A stretch of 64,000 nucleotides of DNA, taken from contig NZ_CP102770.1 of the NCBI RefSeq assembly GCF_038561935.1, positions 4,650,001-4,714,000 of the forward strand, written 5' to 3'. Below are positions 36,236-46,353 of this stretch, one piece after another (position 1 is the stretch's first letter; each line of letters begins with the position of its first letter). The DNA is from Myxococcus stipitatus. GTDB taxonomy: Bacteria; Myxococcota; Myxococcia; Myxococcales; Myxococcaceae. The translations under genes were made by a program, and so were the position numbers. The notes beneath the pieces were generated by a model. That model made no database searches. It was given only the letters and a program-made list of their open reading frames with translations, and had not been told where the DNA came from.

Positions 36236-37344
36236 GAGTACTTCACCACGCTGCGGATGGACTCACCCTTGTGCATCAGCTCGAAGCCCTTGTTGATGTC
36301 CTCCAGCTTCAGGGTGTGCGTGATGAGGTCATCGACGTTGATCTTCCCGTCCATGTACCAGTCGACAATCCTGGGCACGTCCGTGCGCCCGCGCGCGCCA
36401 CCAAACGCGCTGCCCTTCCACACGCGGCCCGTGACGAGCTGGAACGGACGCGTCTTGATCTCCTGCCCCGCACCCGCCACGCCGATGACGATGCTCTCGC
36501 CCCAGCCCCGGTGGCAGCACTCCAGCGCCTGGCGCATGGTGTTCACGTTGCCGATGCACTCGAAGCTGTAGTCCGCGCCGCCCTGGGTCAGGTTGACGAG
36601 GTAGGGGACCAGGTCGTCACCGACTTCCTTCGGGTTGACGAAGTGGGTGAGGCCGAACTTCTCCGCCATGGCCTTGCGCCCGGGGTTGATGTCCACGCCG
36701 ACAATCTGGTCCGCGCCGACCATCCGCGCCGCCTGCACCACGTTGAGCCCGATGCCGCCCAGGCCGAAGACGACGACGCGGGCTCCCGCCTCCACCTTGG
36801 CCGTGTACACCACCGCGCCAATGCCCGTCGTCACGCCGCAGCCGATGTAGCAGACCTTGTCGAACGGGGCGTCCTCGCGAATCTTCGCCACGGCGATCTC
36901 CGGCAGCACCGTGTACTGCGCGAAGGTGGACGTGCCCATGTAGTGGTGCACCGCCTGCTTCCCCAGACGGAAGCGGCTGGTGCCATCCGGCATCAGCCCC
37001 TTGCCCTGCGTGGCGCGGATGGCCGTACACAGGTTCGTCTTGCGCGACAGGCACGACTTACATTGCCGGCACTCCGGCGTGTAGAGCGGGATGACGTGGT
37101 CGCCCTTGCGCACCGACGTCACGCCCGGCCCCACGTCCACCACCACGCCCGCGCCCTCGTGGCCCAGGATGGCGGGGAAGAGTCCCTCCGGGTCCTGCCC
37201 GGAGAGGGTGAAGTCATCGGTGTGGCAGAGGCCCGTGGCCTTGAGCTCGACGAGCACCTCTCCCGCCTTCGGACCCTCGAGGTGAACCGTCTCGATGCTC
37301 AACGGCTTGCCTGCCTCGAGCGCCACCGCCGCGCGCACGTCCAT
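36232..37344 (-). CDS. adhC: S-(hydroxymethyl)glutathione dehydrogenase, class III alcohol dehydrogenase
   Basis: Zinc alcohol dehydrogenase of 370 residues that oxidises the glutathione adduct of formaldehyde with NAD. The catalytic zinc ligands are in GLCHTDDFTLSG and GHEGAGVV, the structural zinc cysteines in CRQCKSCLSRKTNLC, and the NAD-binding motif is VFGLGGIGLNVVQ. First gene of a two-gene operon with fghA. No formaldehyde-responsive regulator is adjacent. Confidence 0.96.
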   Translation of the reverse strand: MDVRAAVALEAGKPLSIETVHLEGPKAGEVLVELKATGLCHTDDFTLSGQDPEGLFPAILGHEGAGVVVDVGPGVTSVRKGDHVIPLYTPECRQCKSCLSRKTNLCTAIRATQGKGLMPDGTSRFRLGKQAVHHYMGTSTFAQYTVLPEIAVAKIREDAPFDKVCYIGCGVTTGIGAVVYTAKVEAGARVVVFGLGGIGLNVVQAARMVGADQIVGVDINPGRKAMAEKFGLTHFVNPKEVGDDLVPYLVNLTQGGADYSFECIGNVNTMRQALECCHRGWGESIVIGVAGAGQEIKTRPFQLVTGRVWKGSAFGGARGRTDVPRIVDWYMDGKINVDDLITHTLKLEDINKGFELMHKGESIRSVVKYS

Positions 37345-37456
37345 ACACGAGCCTCCCTGTGAAGAGTGAACGGCGCAGACTAGTTCGCACGCGGCCTGGA
37401 CGCGCGGACGGATTCACCGCGTGACGCCCAGAAGACGCTTGAGGCGGGCAAAGAAG

Positions 37457-37497
37457 AAGGGCCTGGACCGCGCTCGAAGCGAGGATTCCAGGCCCTT
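37457..37497 (-). terminator. Terminator of the TPR lipoprotein gene
   Basis: AAGGGCCTGGA (37457-37467) and TCCAGGCCCTT (37487-37497) pair over eleven bases. Read on the minus strand, the stem comes 21 bases after the lipoprotein gene ends and is followed by TTCTTTG, a weak T-run. Confidence 0.7.
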
Positions 37498-37518
37498 GGG
37501 CACGACAGGGGCGGGGGA

Positions 37519-38310
37519 CTACTTCTGGTTCGCCGCCTGGGCCTTGGTGGCCTTCTGCGCCTCGCTGAACTTCTTCGTCATGTCAGCGAACTGCGAGTTG
37601 TAGGCCTCCATCTGCTTCAGGTGCTCGGCGGCGCGGGCGTTGGCCTCCTCGACGACCTTGGGGTCCTTCGCGTTCTCCACCGCCTCCGACTTCGCCATCT
37701 CCATCTGCTGCCGCTCGTACTCCATGAGGCGGCCCATCACGACGCGCTTGTTGAGGTACGTGTTGGCGGAGTTCGGGTTGATGGCGATGACCTGGTCGTA
37801 ATAGCTCAGCGACTTCTCCAGGTCGGCCTTGACGATGGGGGCAGCCATGGAGCGCGCGCCACCGCGCTGCGCGTAGATCTCCGCGATCCACCCCAGCGAG
37901 GCCTCGTCCTTCGGCTCCAGCTTGAGGGCCTCGTTGAAGTACTTCTCGGCGTCGTCGAGCGTGCCGCCCTTCATGTAGATGCTGGCGAGCGTCCGGTAGA
38001 TCTCCGCCTTCTCGGCGGGCGTCGTCTTGAACTCGAGGAGCTTCAGGACGGCCTCGGAGGCCTTGTCGATCTCACCCAGCTCGATGTGGGCGAAGGCCTT
38101 CTTCTCCCAGACCTTCTCCTGCTTGGGGTCGGCCTGGAGCGACAGGGCGTAGGCCTCGGCGGCCTCCTTGTACTCCTTCTTGGCCATGTGGTTGGAGGCC
38201 TTGATGCGGTGCTGCTTGGCCGCCTCGTTCTCCTTGTCGGCACAGCCCACCCCGGTGCCGCCGAGTGCCAGAACTCCAAAGACCAGACCGACTCGAGCCA
38301 GTCGCTTCAT
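37519..38310 (-). CDS. TPR-repeat lipoprotein
   Basis: A 263-residue predicted outer-envelope lipoprotein: signal MKRLARVGLVFGVLALGG followed by GVGC (Cys about 23, not a perfect lipobox). The mature part has about four tetratricopeptide repeats (for example HMAKKEYKEAAEAYALSLQA and LDDAEKYFNEALKLEP), followed by a helical, Lys/Ala/Glu-rich tail. TPR lipoproteins act as scaffolds; the partner is unknown. ATG 38310 is preferred; an ATG two codons earlier (38316) lies too close to the GAAAGG ribosome-binding site. Confidence 0.85.
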   Translation of the reverse strand: MKRLARVGLVFGVLALGGTGVGCADKENEAAKQHRIKASNHMAKKEYKEAAEAYALSLQADPKQEKVWEKKAFAHIELGEIDKASEAVLKLLEFKTTPAEKAEIYRTLASIYMKGGTLDDAEKYFNEALKLEPKDEASLGWIAEIYAQRGGARSMAAPIVKADLEKSLSYYDQVIAINPNSANTYLNKRVVMGRLMEYERQQMEMAKSEAVENAKDPKVVEEANARAAEHLKQMEAYNSQFADMTKKFSEAQKATKAQAANQK

Positions 38311-38316
38311 GTGCAT

Positions 38317-38639
38317 GAACCTTTCGAGCAGGCCTGGGGAGTCGACCCCGGCCCGGCTTGTGTGTCTTCTCGACCTTGGGGGACCCGCCCTCACGCGGAT
38401 CCGGAATCGGGGCAAGCATACCCGAAGTCGGGCCCATTCCACCCAGTCCGAGCGCGCCTGCCTCCCTGCCTTTCGGGCGCGAAACACCCGCCACGCGCCC
38501 GGCGCGCCTCGCCCCGGGTCCTTGCTGGGTGGGCACTCGGGGTGCGGGAGGGTGAGTTTCCGCGAGGTCCCAGGATTCGAGAGGCGGTGCGAGGGCCACT
38601 GCTAGTGTGCAGGCCGTCCTCAGTCGGAGCTATCGCGCC
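38317..38639. other. Intergenic region between divergent TPR lipoprotein and phosphatase genes
   Basis: About 320 bases that must hold the two divergent promoters. I see no convincing -35/-10 or -24/-12 pair, no repeat and no small gene with a believable start. Confidence 0.4.
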
Positions 38640-40187
38640 ATGACCCTCCTGACCCGACGTACCGTGCTCCAGGGGCTCGCCCTCACCGCGGCGGGCTGTG
38701 CCTCGACCCGTCCCATGCCCGCGCCGCGTCCTGGCCCGTCGCTGCCCCTGGGGGCTCAGCTCGGCGACGTGCGCACCGGCGCGGTCTCCGTCTGGGGCAA
38801 GGCGGACCGCGCCTCGCGCCTCATCGTGGAGTGGAGCGAGGACGCCCGGCTCGAGAAAGGGGTCCATCGCGTGGAGGGGGGCCTGCTCACGGCCGCGACC
38901 GACTTCACGGGCGTGGTGGACCTCGCGGGCCTGCCGGCCGGGCGCGAGCTCTTCGTGCGCGTGCTCGCGGACGATGGGGGCTCGGCGGGGGAGGAGTGGC
39001 GGGGGCGGTTCCTCACGGCGCCGGAGACGGCTCGGGACGTGTGCTTCGCGTGGAGCGCGGACGTGTGCGGCCAGGGGTGGGGCATCAACCCGGAGTGGGG
39101 CGGGTACCGAGGATTCGCCGCGCTGCGGGCGCTGCGCCCTGACTTCTTCCTCCATGTCGGCGACGTCATCTACGCGGACAACCCGCTGCTGCCGGAGGTC
39201 GTCGTCCCGGATGGTCGGGTGTGGCGCAACCTCGTGACGCCCGCGAAGTCGAAGGTGGCGGAGACGCTGGAGGAGATGCGCGGGAACTTCGCCTACAACT
39301 TCCTGGACGACTCGCTGCGGGCCTTCGCGCGTGAGGTGCCCATCGCCTACCAGTGGGATGACCACGAGGTCCGCAACAACTGGTTCCACAGCCGCTCTGT
39401 CGCGGAGGACCCTCGGTACACGCAGGTGCCGGACGACGGTGTCCTCGCGGCGCGAGCGAGGCAGGCCTTCTTCGAGTACACCCCCGTGGGCGGCGCCGCG
39501 CGCGCGGAGGGTCGCATCCACCGGCAGCTGTCACAGGGGCCGTTGCTGGACGTGTTCATCCCCGACGTGCGGGCCTTCCGAGGGCCCAACTCCGTCAACC
39601 GCCAGGAGCAGCAGGGGCCGGAGACGGCGTTCCTGGGGCGCGCACAGCTGGAGGGACTCAAGCAGTCGCTGGCGTCGTCGAAGGCCACGTGGAAGGTGAT
39701 TGCGACCAGCATGCCGCTGGGGCTCATCGTCCCCGCGGAGAAGTTGGGGGAAGGCTCCTGGCGGATGGAGGCCTGGGCCAACGGTCCGGGGGCTCCGCTG
39801 GGGCGCGAGCTGGAGCTGGCCGAGCTGCTCTCGTTCCTGAAGGAGCGGAAGGTCCGCAACGTGGTGTTCCTCACCGCGGACGTCCACTACCCGGCCATGC
39901 ACCAGTACCACCCGGACCGGGCGCGGTTCCGGGACTTCGACCCGTTCTGGGAGTTCGTCGCGGGGCCGCTCAACGCGGGCACCTTCGGGTCCATGCCGCT
40001 GGATGAGACCTTCGGGCCGGAGGTGCGGTGGCAGAAGCCGGCGACGGTGATGAACGCCGCGCCCTGGGAAGGTCAGCAGTACTTCGGCAGCGTGCGCATC
40101 CAGGGGAACAGCGGCGTGATGACCGTCGCCATCCATGACCTCTCCGGCAAGGCGCTGCACCAGGTGGAGCTGGAACCCATCCGCTGA
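38640..40187 (+). CDS. PhoD-type alkaline phosphatase/phosphodiesterase
   Basis: A 515-residue exported enzyme of the PhoD metallophosphoesterase family, which cleaves phosphate mono- or diesters. The N-terminus LTRRTVLQGLALTAAGC has a twin-arginine motif and a lipobox-like end, so it is probably a Tat-exported lipoprotein. Metal-site blocks are seen in order: WSADVCGQ, FLHVGDVIYADN, QWDDHEVRNNW and FLTADVHYPAMH. The start at ATG 38640 gives the complete signal; the frame is open eleven codons upstream. Phosphorus scavenging is the likely role. Confidence 0.9.
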   Translation: MTLLTRRTVLQGLALTAAGCASTRPMPAPRPGPSLPLGAQLGDVRTGAVSVWGKADRASRLIVEWSEDARLEKGVHRVEGGLLTAATDFTGVVDLAGLPAGRELFVRVLADDGGSAGEEWRGRFLTAPETARDVCFAWSADVCGQGWGINPEWGGYRGFAALRALRPDFFLHVGDVIYADNPLLPEVVVPDGRVWRNLVTPAKSKVAETLEEMRGNFAYNFLDDSLRAFAREVPIAYQWDDHEVRNNWFHSRSVAEDPRYTQVPDDGVLAARARQAFFEYTPVGGAARAEGRIHRQLSQGPLLDVFIPDVRAFRGPNSVNRQEQQGPETAFLGRAQLEGLKQSLASSKATWKVIATSMPLGLIVPAEKLGEGSWRMEAWANGPGAPLGRELELAELLSFLKERKVRNVVFLTADVHYPAMHQYHPDRARFRDFDPFWEFVAGPLNAGTFGSMPLDETFGPEVRWQKPATVMNAAPWEGQQYFGSVRIQGNSGVMTVAIHDLSGKALHQVELEPIR

Positions 40188-40276
40188 GCCGTGGTTCAGG
40201 TCGTGAGCACAAGCTTGACGAGCTCCGGGGCTGCCCACTCGCATGGGGAGCCAGGCGAGCGTCGCGAGGGAGACAC

Positions 40277-41047
40277 ATGGACAAGGTCATCGTCATCACG
40301 GGGGCAAGCGGGGGCATCGGAGCCGCGCTCGCGCAGGCCGCGGGCGCGCGAGGAGCGAAGCTCGTGTTGGCGGCTCGGCGACAAGCGGAGCTCGAAGCGG
40401 TCGCAGCCCGTTCTGGCCCGGATGCGCTCGCGGTGGTCACCGACGTGACGTCCCGCGCGGAGGTGGAGCGCCTTCGCGACGCGGCGCTGGCGCGCTTCGG
40501 CCGCATCGATGTCTGGGTGAACAACGCGGGACGCGGCATCACCCGAGGCGTGGCCGAGCTCACCGATGAAGACCTCGCGTCCATGTGGCGCGACAACGTC
40601 AACAGCGCGCTCTACGGGATGCAGGCGGTGCTGCCGCACTTCCAAGCGCGCGACGCGGGCCAGATCCTCAACGTCTCCAGCGTGCTCGGGCGGCTTCCTG
40701 TCGTCCCGCCTCGCTCGGCGTACAGCGCGGCCAAGCATGCGCTGAACGCGCTGAGCGCCTGTCTTCGCCAGGAGCTGCGTGAGACACATCCGGGCATCTG
40801 GGTCACCGTGGTGATGCCGGGCGTCGTCGCCACCGAGTTCGGTTCGAACGCGCTGGGCGGCGGGATGGACTCGCGCGCGATTCCAGGTGCCCAGCCCGTC
40901 GAGGAGGCCGCGCAGGTCATCCTCGACGCCATCGTCCATCCGCGTCCGGAGGTCTACACCCGCGCGCACACGCAAGCGGAGGTCGAGCGCTACTACCACG
41001 ACGTCGCCGCCTTCGAGCGCGCGCCCGGGCCGGGACCCGGGCGCTGA
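40277..41047 (+). CDS. Short-chain dehydrogenase/reductase
   Basis: Classical SDR of 256 residues. NAD(P)-binding motif TGASGGIGAALAQAAG near the N-terminus, NNAGRGI, catalytic Ser in NVSSVLGR and the Y-x3-K pair in YSAAKHALNAL. The basic residue after the cofactor motif region (AARRQAELE) suggests NADPH. Substrate unknown. Convergent with the efflux operon, 17 bases away. Confidence 0.88.
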   Translation: MDKVIVITGASGGIGAALAQAAGARGAKLVLAARRQAELEAVAARSGPDALAVVTDVTSRAEVERLRDAALARFGRIDVWVNNAGRGITRGVAELTDEDLASMWRDNVNSALYGMQAVLPHFQARDAGQILNVSSVLGRLPVVPPRSAYSAAKHALNALSACLRQELRETHPGIWVTVVMPGVVATEFGSNALGGGMDSRAIPGAQPVEEAAQVILDAIVHPRPEVYTRAHTQAEVERYYHDVAAFERAPGPGPGR

Positions 41048-41064
41048 GGCCGTCAGGCGCAGCG

Positions 41065-42270
41065 TCACTCGTAGCGGAGGGACTCGATGGGGGCCAGGCT
41101 CGCGGCGCGGCGGGCGGGCCAGATGCCGAAGAACACACCCACGGTGGCCGAGAAGGCGATGGCCACCCCGATGGCCTCGGGGGCGATGACCATCGTCCAC
41201 CCCATGATGCGCTGGAGCACCGCGGCCCCCCCAATCCCCAAGAGGAGTCCCAGCGTTCCGCCCGCGAGGCACAGCACCAGCGACTCGACGAGGAACTGGA
41301 GCAGGATGTCCGTGCCCGTCGCGCCCAGCGCCTTGCGCAGGCCAATCTCCCGCGTCCGCTCCGTCACGGACACCAGCATGATGTTCATGATGCCGATGCC
41401 TCCCACGAGCAGGGAGATGGCGGCGATGCCCGCGAGCAGCAGCGAGAAGGTCTGCGTCGTCTCCTGCACCGTCGCGAGCAGGGAGGCCTGGTCGCGGATG
41501 TTGAAGTCCGCCTGCTGCTCGGGGCGGAGGCGGTGCTCGCGCCGCAGCTTCAGGTCGATCTCCGCCATGGCGTTCTCCATGGACTTCTCATCCGATGCCT
41601 GCACCGCGATGGAGCGGATGCGGTTGCTGCCCATCACCCGGAACTGCGCGGTGGACAGCGGGATGTAGAGGCTCTCGTCGGGATTGGAGAAGCCCTGCGA
41701 ACCCTTCTCCGCCAGGACACCGATGACCTCGAAGGGGATGCCTCGGATGCGCACCGTCTCGCCCACGAGCGACGCCGAGTCCCTCAAGCCGAGCTGCGTT
41801 CCCGCCAGCGCGCCCAGGACCACCACGCGGCGGCGGCCCCGGTCCTCTTCATCGGAGAACATCCGCCCGGCCGTGAGGTGGGACTCGTTGATGCTGAAGT
41901 ACGCCGGCCACGTGCCCACCACCGAGAGGTTGGCGTTGCTCGCGCCGTACTCCACCTGGAAGCGCGACTCGATCTCCGGCGCCACGGCCTGGATGTGCTT
42001 GGGCTGCGCGCGCAGGGCCTCCGCGTCGTCGATGGTCATCGTCGCCTGACCTCGGCCGAGTCCTCCCGAGAAGCTCTGCCCGGGGCGCACGGTCAGCACG
42101 TTCGTTCCCAGCGTCTTGAGCCGCTGCTCGACGGACCGCTGGGCCCCTTCACCCAGCGCCACCATGGTGATGACGGCCGCGATGCCGATGACGATGCCGA
42201 GCATCGTCAACAGTGAGCGCAGCTTGTTGGCAAGGACCGCGTCGAACGCGACCCGGATGATTTCACCCAT
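41065..42270 (-). CDS. MacB-type ABC transporter permease
   Basis: A 401-residue FtsX/MacB-like permease: one membrane helix near residues 18-40, a large periplasmic domain (about 50-265, the MacB core), and three C-terminal helices (about 275-390) with the family motif LLVGGIGIMNIMLVSVTERTREIGLRKALGA. Unlike MacB it carries no ATPase domain; that is the separate gene two upstream. It is the last gene of a four-gene efflux operon. Such systems expel antibiotics, peptides or siderophores; the cargo here is unknown. Confidence 0.92.
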   Translation of the reverse strand: MGEIIRVAFDAVLANKLRSLLTMLGIVIGIAAVITMVALGEGAQRSVEQRLKTLGTNVLTVRPGQSFSGGLGRGQATMTIDDAEALRAQPKHIQAVAPEIESRFQVEYGASNANLSVVGTWPAYFSINESHLTAGRMFSDEEDRGRRRVVVLGALAGTQLGLRDSASLVGETVRIRGIPFEVIGVLAEKGSQGFSNPDESLYIPLSTAQFRVMGSNRIRSIAVQASDEKSMENAMAEIDLKLRREHRLRPEQQADFNIRDQASLLATVQETTQTFSLLLAGIAAISLLVGGIGIMNIMLVSVTERTREIGLRKALGATGTDILLQFLVESLVLCLAGGTLGLLLGIGGAAVLQRIMGWTMVIAPEAIGVAIAFSATVGVFFGIWPARRAASLAPIESLRYE

Positions 42271-42294
42271 GACCTGGCCTCCTCCTCCCGCCGG

Positions 42295-43788
42295 CTAGCG
42301 CCCGCCGCGCATGCCACCACCGCCACCGCCGGCGCCCGGGAACATGCCCCCGGTCGCCTGTCGGAACCGCTCGTTCTGCCGCTGCTGTTGCTGCTGGAGC
42401 TGCGCCACGGACACGAGCAGGACCTGCTCACCGGGCTCCAGGCCGCTGAGGACCTCGGAGTTCTCCCAGTCGCTCAGCCCCAGCACCACCTTGCGAGGCT
42501 CCGGGCCCGTCTTGCCCTGCACGAACACGAGGCCCGGCCGCGTGTCACCCGTGCCCTGTCGTCCACCGCGCTGACGCCGTCCCTCGCCACCACCTCCCGG
42601 GGGGCTCGCGGTCGCCAGGACGTTCTGGCCCTGCGACTCCGTGCCGGCCGCCGCGGTGGCGGAAGGGGCGAGGCTCGGGCCCTTGTTCTCCGGATGACCC
42701 GCGGTAGCCTCTCCGCTCGTGGGCGTGGCCGTGTTCTCCGACGGGCCGTTGCCTCCGGACCCGCCCCGGCCCCGGCCTTCGCCCTTGGCGCCCTGGGGAC
42801 GCAGCAGCGAGCGCACGGCGTCCTCGGTGAGGCCCACCGCCACCGCGGCGGCGCGGGCGTCTCGCAGGCCGACGACCGCGGAGTTGGGGACGGTGATGGC
42901 GTCGCGGCGGCTCGAGATTTCAATCGCCACCTCCGCGTTCATTCCCGGGCGCAGCAGTCCGTCTGGATTGTCCAGGCGCACGAGGACGGGGAAGAGGGTG
43001 ACGTTCTGCTCCACCAGGGCCTGCGGCTCGATCTTCACGACCTCGCCGATGAACGTCCGGCCGGGGTAGGCCTCCATCGTGACGCGGGCCTTGAGACCCG
43101 GGCGAATCTGTCCCACGTCCGTCTCGTCGACCTTGGCTCGCACCTGCATGATGGACAGGTCCGCCATCTTGAAGAGCGTGCTGCCGCCGGACACGTTCGA
43201 CGTGGCCGACGCGATGATCTGCCCGGGCTGGATCTGCCGCTCCAGCAGCGTGCCGGAACTGGGCGCGCGGATGGTGACGTCGCGGCTGCGCTCCTTGGCG
43301 AGCTGGAGGTTCGTCTCCGCGCGCACCTTGGCGGCCCGCGCGGTGGCGAAGGCATCCACGGAGGACTCGAACTCCTGCTGCGTGACGTAGCCGGACTGGC
43401 GCAGCGACTCCATGCGCTGGCGCTGGGCTTCCGTCGTGTTCAGCCGCACGCGCGCGGACTCCAGGTCCGCCTGCGCCTGGGCCAGCGCGTTCTGCACGTC
43501 GCGCGGGTCGATCTCCGCGAGCAGTGCGTCCTTCTCCACCTTGTCGCCGGTGTCGAACAGGACGCGCAGCACTTCACCGGACGCCTTGGACTTCACCTCC
43601 ACCACACGCAGCGGCTCCACCAGTCCAGCGGACTCCGCGACGACCTCCATGTCCCGGCGCTCCACGGTGGCCAGCGCCGCCGAGCGCTCCGGTGTCCTGG
43701 GCTGACTCTCCCGCTGGGTGGCGTAGACGCCCGCTCCGAGCAGGACCGCCGCGACACCCGTGATGACCCACTTCTTCGCCTTGCTCAC
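42295..43788 (-). CDS. Periplasmic adaptor (MacA/HlyD family) of the efflux system
   Basis: A 497-residue membrane-fusion protein. An N-terminal anchor helix (KKWVITGVAAVLLGAGVYA), a lipoyl/hairpin region with a long coiled coil (about 85-170) and beta-barrel domains follow the usual adaptor order. It is longer than most adaptors because of a low-complexity Gly/Ser/Pro/Arg insert (about 335-415) and a Gln-rich stretch LQQQQQRQNERFRQ with a Gly-rich end. It should link the inner-membrane permease to the TolC-type channel. Its gene lies between those of the ATPase and the permease. Confidence 0.9.
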   Translation of the reverse strand: MSKAKKWVITGVAAVLLGAGVYATQRESQPRTPERSAALATVERRDMEVVAESAGLVEPLRVVEVKSKASGEVLRVLFDTGDKVEKDALLAEIDPRDVQNALAQAQADLESARVRLNTTEAQRQRMESLRQSGYVTQQEFESSVDAFATARAAKVRAETNLQLAKERSRDVTIRAPSSGTLLERQIQPGQIIASATSNVSGGSTLFKMADLSIMQVRAKVDETDVGQIRPGLKARVTMEAYPGRTFIGEVVKIEPQALVEQNVTLFPVLVRLDNPDGLLRPGMNAEVAIEISSRRDAITVPNSAVVGLRDARAAAVAVGLTEDAVRSLLRPQGAKGEGRGRGGSGGNGPSENTATPTSGEATAGHPENKGPSLAPSATAAAGTESQGQNVLATASPPGGGGEGRRQRGGRQGTGDTRPGLVFVQGKTGPEPRKVVLGLSDWENSEVLSGLEPGEQVLLVSVAQLQQQQQRQNERFRQATGGMFPGAGGGGGGMRGGR

Positions 43789-43831
43789 GACGTCCTCCAG
43801 GTCTTCGTGGCCACGCTGTGCGCGGTCCCAC

Positions 43832-44560
43832 TCAAGTCCGCTTCCGCTCGTCCCGCTCGATGACGCCGTCTTTCAAGAACAGCACCCGCTGCGCATGCGC
43901 CGCGATATCCGCTTCGTGTGTGACGAGCATCAAGGTCTGCCCCTGCGAATGCAGCTCGCCGAAGAGGGCCATGATCTCCTCGCCCGTGTGGCTGTCGAGG
44001 GCGCCCGTGGGCTCGTCGGCCAGCAGCAGCGCGGGGTGCGTCACCAGCGCGCGGGCGATCGCGACGCGCTGCCGCTGACCCCCGGAGAGCTCGTTGGGGC
44101 GATGGTCCTTGCGCGCGCCCAGTCCCACCTTCTCCAGCATGGCCGCGGCGCGCTCCAGCCGGACCTTCCGGGGCACGCGCGCGTACACCAGCGGCAGCGC
44201 CACGTTGTCGAGCGCGGACGCGCGAGGCAGCAGGTTGAAGCTCTGGAACACGAACCCCAGCTCCCGGTTGCGGATGCGTGCGAGCGCGTTCTCCGTCATG
44301 CCCGCCACCGGCTGGCCGTTGAGCCAGTACTGACCCGCGCTGGGGATGTCCAGGCAGCCGATGAGGTTCATGAACGTCGACTTGCCGGAGCCCGAGGGCC
44401 CCATCACGGCGACGTACTCGTTGCGGCGGATGGTCAGGTCCACGCCGCGCAGCGCCCGGACGACCTCCGAGCCCATCGTGTAGTCCTTGCGCAGCCCCTC
44501 CACGCGGATGACCACGTCCGCGATGTCGCGCGCCTCGGTGCCTGGTGTGGCCGTGCTCAC
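43832..44560 (-). CDS. ABC transporter ATP-binding protein (MacB/LolD type)
   Basis: A 242-residue ATPase with Walker [10 protein letters not shown], signature [15 protein letters not shown], Walker [13 protein letters not shown] and the H-loop VTHEADIA. The PTGALDS ending of Walker B is typical of MacB/LolD-type exporters. The first codons overlap the stop of the TolC-like gene (ATGA-type overlap of four bases). It powers the permease two genes on. Confidence 0.94.
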   Translation of the reverse strand: MSTATPGTEARDIADVVIRVEGLRKDYTMGSEVVRALRGVDLTIRRNEYVAVMGPSGSGKSTFMNLIGCLDIPSAGQYWLNGQPVAGMTENALARIRNRELGFVFQSFNLLPRASALDNVALPLVYARVPRKVRLERAAAMLEKVGLGARKDHRPNELSGGQRQRVAIARALVTHPALLLADEPTGALDSHTGEEIMALFGELHSQGQTLMLVTHEADIAAHAQRVLFLKDGVIERDERKRT

Positions 44561-46011
44561 AGCGGCCTCCCGGCGAGTGCCTCCAGCTCCGCGCGCGCGA
44601 TGCGGTAGTCGAAGCGGGAGGACACGAGGTTGATCTCCGCCTGGACCAGGCTCTCCTGCGATGTCAGCAGCTCGAGGATGGTGGTGGCGCCCAGGCGGTA
44701 GCGCTCCTGCTGCACCTTGAGGTCCTCGCGGGCCACCTCCACCGACTGGACGGAGAAGGTGATGCGGTCCTCCGCGAGCCGAAGCTGCGCCAGCGCCTGA
44801 CCGGCCCCGCTGCGGACCGCGCGTCGCGTGTCCGCGAGCTGCGCCTGCGACACCACTTCCTGGGTGCGCGCACGCTGCACGCGCTCCTCGCGCAGGAAGC
44901 CATCGAAGATGGGATAGGAGACGCCGAGCCGCACCGACCAGCTCGTCCTGCCGCCGTTGAAGCTCGGGTCCTGGTTGAACCAGTCATAGCCCGCGGACAG
45001 CCGCACCGTGGGGAGGTAGGTCGCCTTCGCGACACTCACGCCCGCTTGCGACGCGCCCAGCGTGGAGGCCGCGGCGAGCACATCGGGGGCATTGGCTTCG
45101 AGCTCGGAGATCAGTGCGGCGTCCGTGAGCGTGAGGGGCTTGGGCGTGATGTTCGCATCGGGGCTCGCCTCCACGGGGCCGTCCTCGCCGACGAGGCGCC
45201 CCAGTGCGAGCGCCGCCGACGTGCGCTGGGTCTCCGCGGTGCGCAGGGCCTCTTTCGCCGTGGTGTGGTCGAGCTGCGCGCGGAGCAGGTCCGAGCGTGT
45301 CGCGGAGCCCACCGCGAGCCGCCGCTCGGCGGCGCCTTCGTTCTGCCGGGCCCGCTCGATGCGGGCATTCGCCACTTCCTCGAGCCCCATGGCGCGGAGG
45401 ACCTCGTAGAACGCGCGCTCCACGGCGAGCACGGCGGCGGCGCGCTGCGCGGTGAGCTGCGCCTGGGCCGCTCCGGATTGTGCGCGGGTCTGCTTGCGCG
45501 TGGCGCTCCGCTGTCCGCCGGTGAAGACATTCCACGAGGCGGCCAGGCCCGCGCTGTACGTGTCATTGGAGCCGGAGACGACGGCGCCCGTCACGGGCTC
45601 GATGCGCTCGGTGCTCGCGAGCGAACCCGACGCGCTCGCGGAGAGCGAGGGGATATAGGCGCCCACCGCGCTGAGCTCGGCGGCCTCGGCGTTGGTGACA
45701 CTGCCCTTGGCCTGGGCCACCTGCGGATTCGCCTTGAGCGCTCGGGCGATGGCTTCCTCGAGCGTGACACGCATCACCTTGGGCTCGGCCTCGCTCGCGG
45801 GCGCGGGGGCCTGGGCTTCCGGTGCGGGCGCGGCCGAGGGGGCGGGCTCCTGCGCCGTCTGCGTGGGCGCATCGGCTTGCATCCGCACCGCGGATGGGTC
45901 GGCGCGGGCCATGTTCGAGACGGGCGCCGTCACCATGCCCACGAGGCCGAGGGTCAGCAGGGGCATCCGGTGGGGCCGTCTCTTGAACCACGCTCTCTGG
46001 AGCATCGTCAT
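44557..46011 (-). CDS. TolC-family outer-membrane efflux protein
   Basis: A 484-residue outer-membrane channel, first gene of the efflux operon. A signal-like N-terminus ([22 protein letters not shown], after a basic stretch) is followed by an Ala/Pro-rich linker and two repeated long-helix regions rich in Ala, Gln, Arg and Glu ([20 protein letters not shown] in the first and the [11 protein letters not shown] region in the second). ATG 46011 with AAGG five bases upstream fits best; the frame stays open for 52 more codons but lies across the probable sigma-54 promoter. Regulated, I infer, by the divergent two-component pair. Confidence 0.9.
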   Translation of the reverse strand: MTMLQRAWFKRRPHRMPLLTLGLVGMVTAPVSNMARADPSAVRMQADAPTQTAQEPAPSAAPAPEAQAPAPASEAEPKVMRVTLEEAIARALKANPQVAQAKGSVTNAEAAELSAVGAYIPSLSASASGSLASTERIEPVTGAVVSGSNDTYSAGLAASWNVFTGGQRSATRKQTRAQSGAAQAQLTAQRAAAVLAVERAFYEVLRAMGLEEVANARIERARQNEGAAERRLAVGSATRSDLLRAQLDHTTAKEALRTAETQRTSAALALGRLVGEDGPVEASPDANITPKPLTLTDAALISELEANAPDVLAAASTLGASQAGVSVAKATYLPTVRLSAGYDWFNQDPSFNGGRTSWSVRLGVSYPIFDGFLREERVQRARTQEVVSQAQLADTRRAVRSGAGQALAQLRLAEDRITFSVQSVEVAREDLKVQQERYRLGATTILELLTSQESLVQAEINLVSSRFDYRIARAELEALAGRPL

Positions 46012-46073
46012 CGCAGCCTTGTCCCGTTGAAGTCCGGTGCACCCGTGGCGCCCGGAGGACTCGGGATGGGCAG

Positions 46074-46090
46074 TTGCATGCGCCTTGCCA
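46074..46090 (-). promoter_or_regulatory. Sigma-54 (-24/-12) promoter of the efflux operon
   Basis: On the minus strand the sequence reads TGGCAAGGCGCATGCAA, matching TGGCAC-N5-TTGCA with invariant GG and GC exactly ten bases apart. The predicted start of transcription is near 46064, about 53 bases before the TolC-like ATG. An NtrC-type activator is encoded next door. Confidence 0.75.
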
Positions 46091-46152
46091 GTGCTCAACC
46101 CCCTGGAATCGCATGGATAATCCGGGCGGGGAGCGCGAAGGCCGCCGACGGG

Positions 46153-46167
46153 CTGCGGATTTCGCAC
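46153..46167. promoter_or_regulatory. Putative activator-binding palindrome, site 1
   Basis: CTGCGGATTTCGCAC, a near-perfect inverted repeat (TGCGGA/TTCGCA), centred about 96 bases upstream of the predicted efflux transcription start, the usual position for a sigma-54 enhancer site. Confidence 0.55.
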
Positions 46168-46219
46168 GCACGGATGTCAGCGGGCCCCGGGCCGCGAGGG
46201 GCATTCCGGCGGCGACGCC

Positions 46220-46235
46220 GGGCCTCGTGCTTGCA
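46220..46235 (+). promoter_or_regulatory. Weak -24/-12-like element toward the histidine kinase gene
   Basis: GGGCCTCGTGCTTGCA has the invariant GG and GC ten bases apart and a good TTGCA, but the -24 half matches poorly. It could let the regulator pair drive its own expression. Confidence 0.3.
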
Positions 46236-46353
46236 CAGGGCTGGAGGGACACGGCGGACAAGGTGCCGTTCCAACCCCTGGAGAGAGGCGAATGGGCTCG
46301 ACAGCAACCAGGCCATGGGGCGCTCGCGCGGAGAGAGGGCATGACGGAAGGGA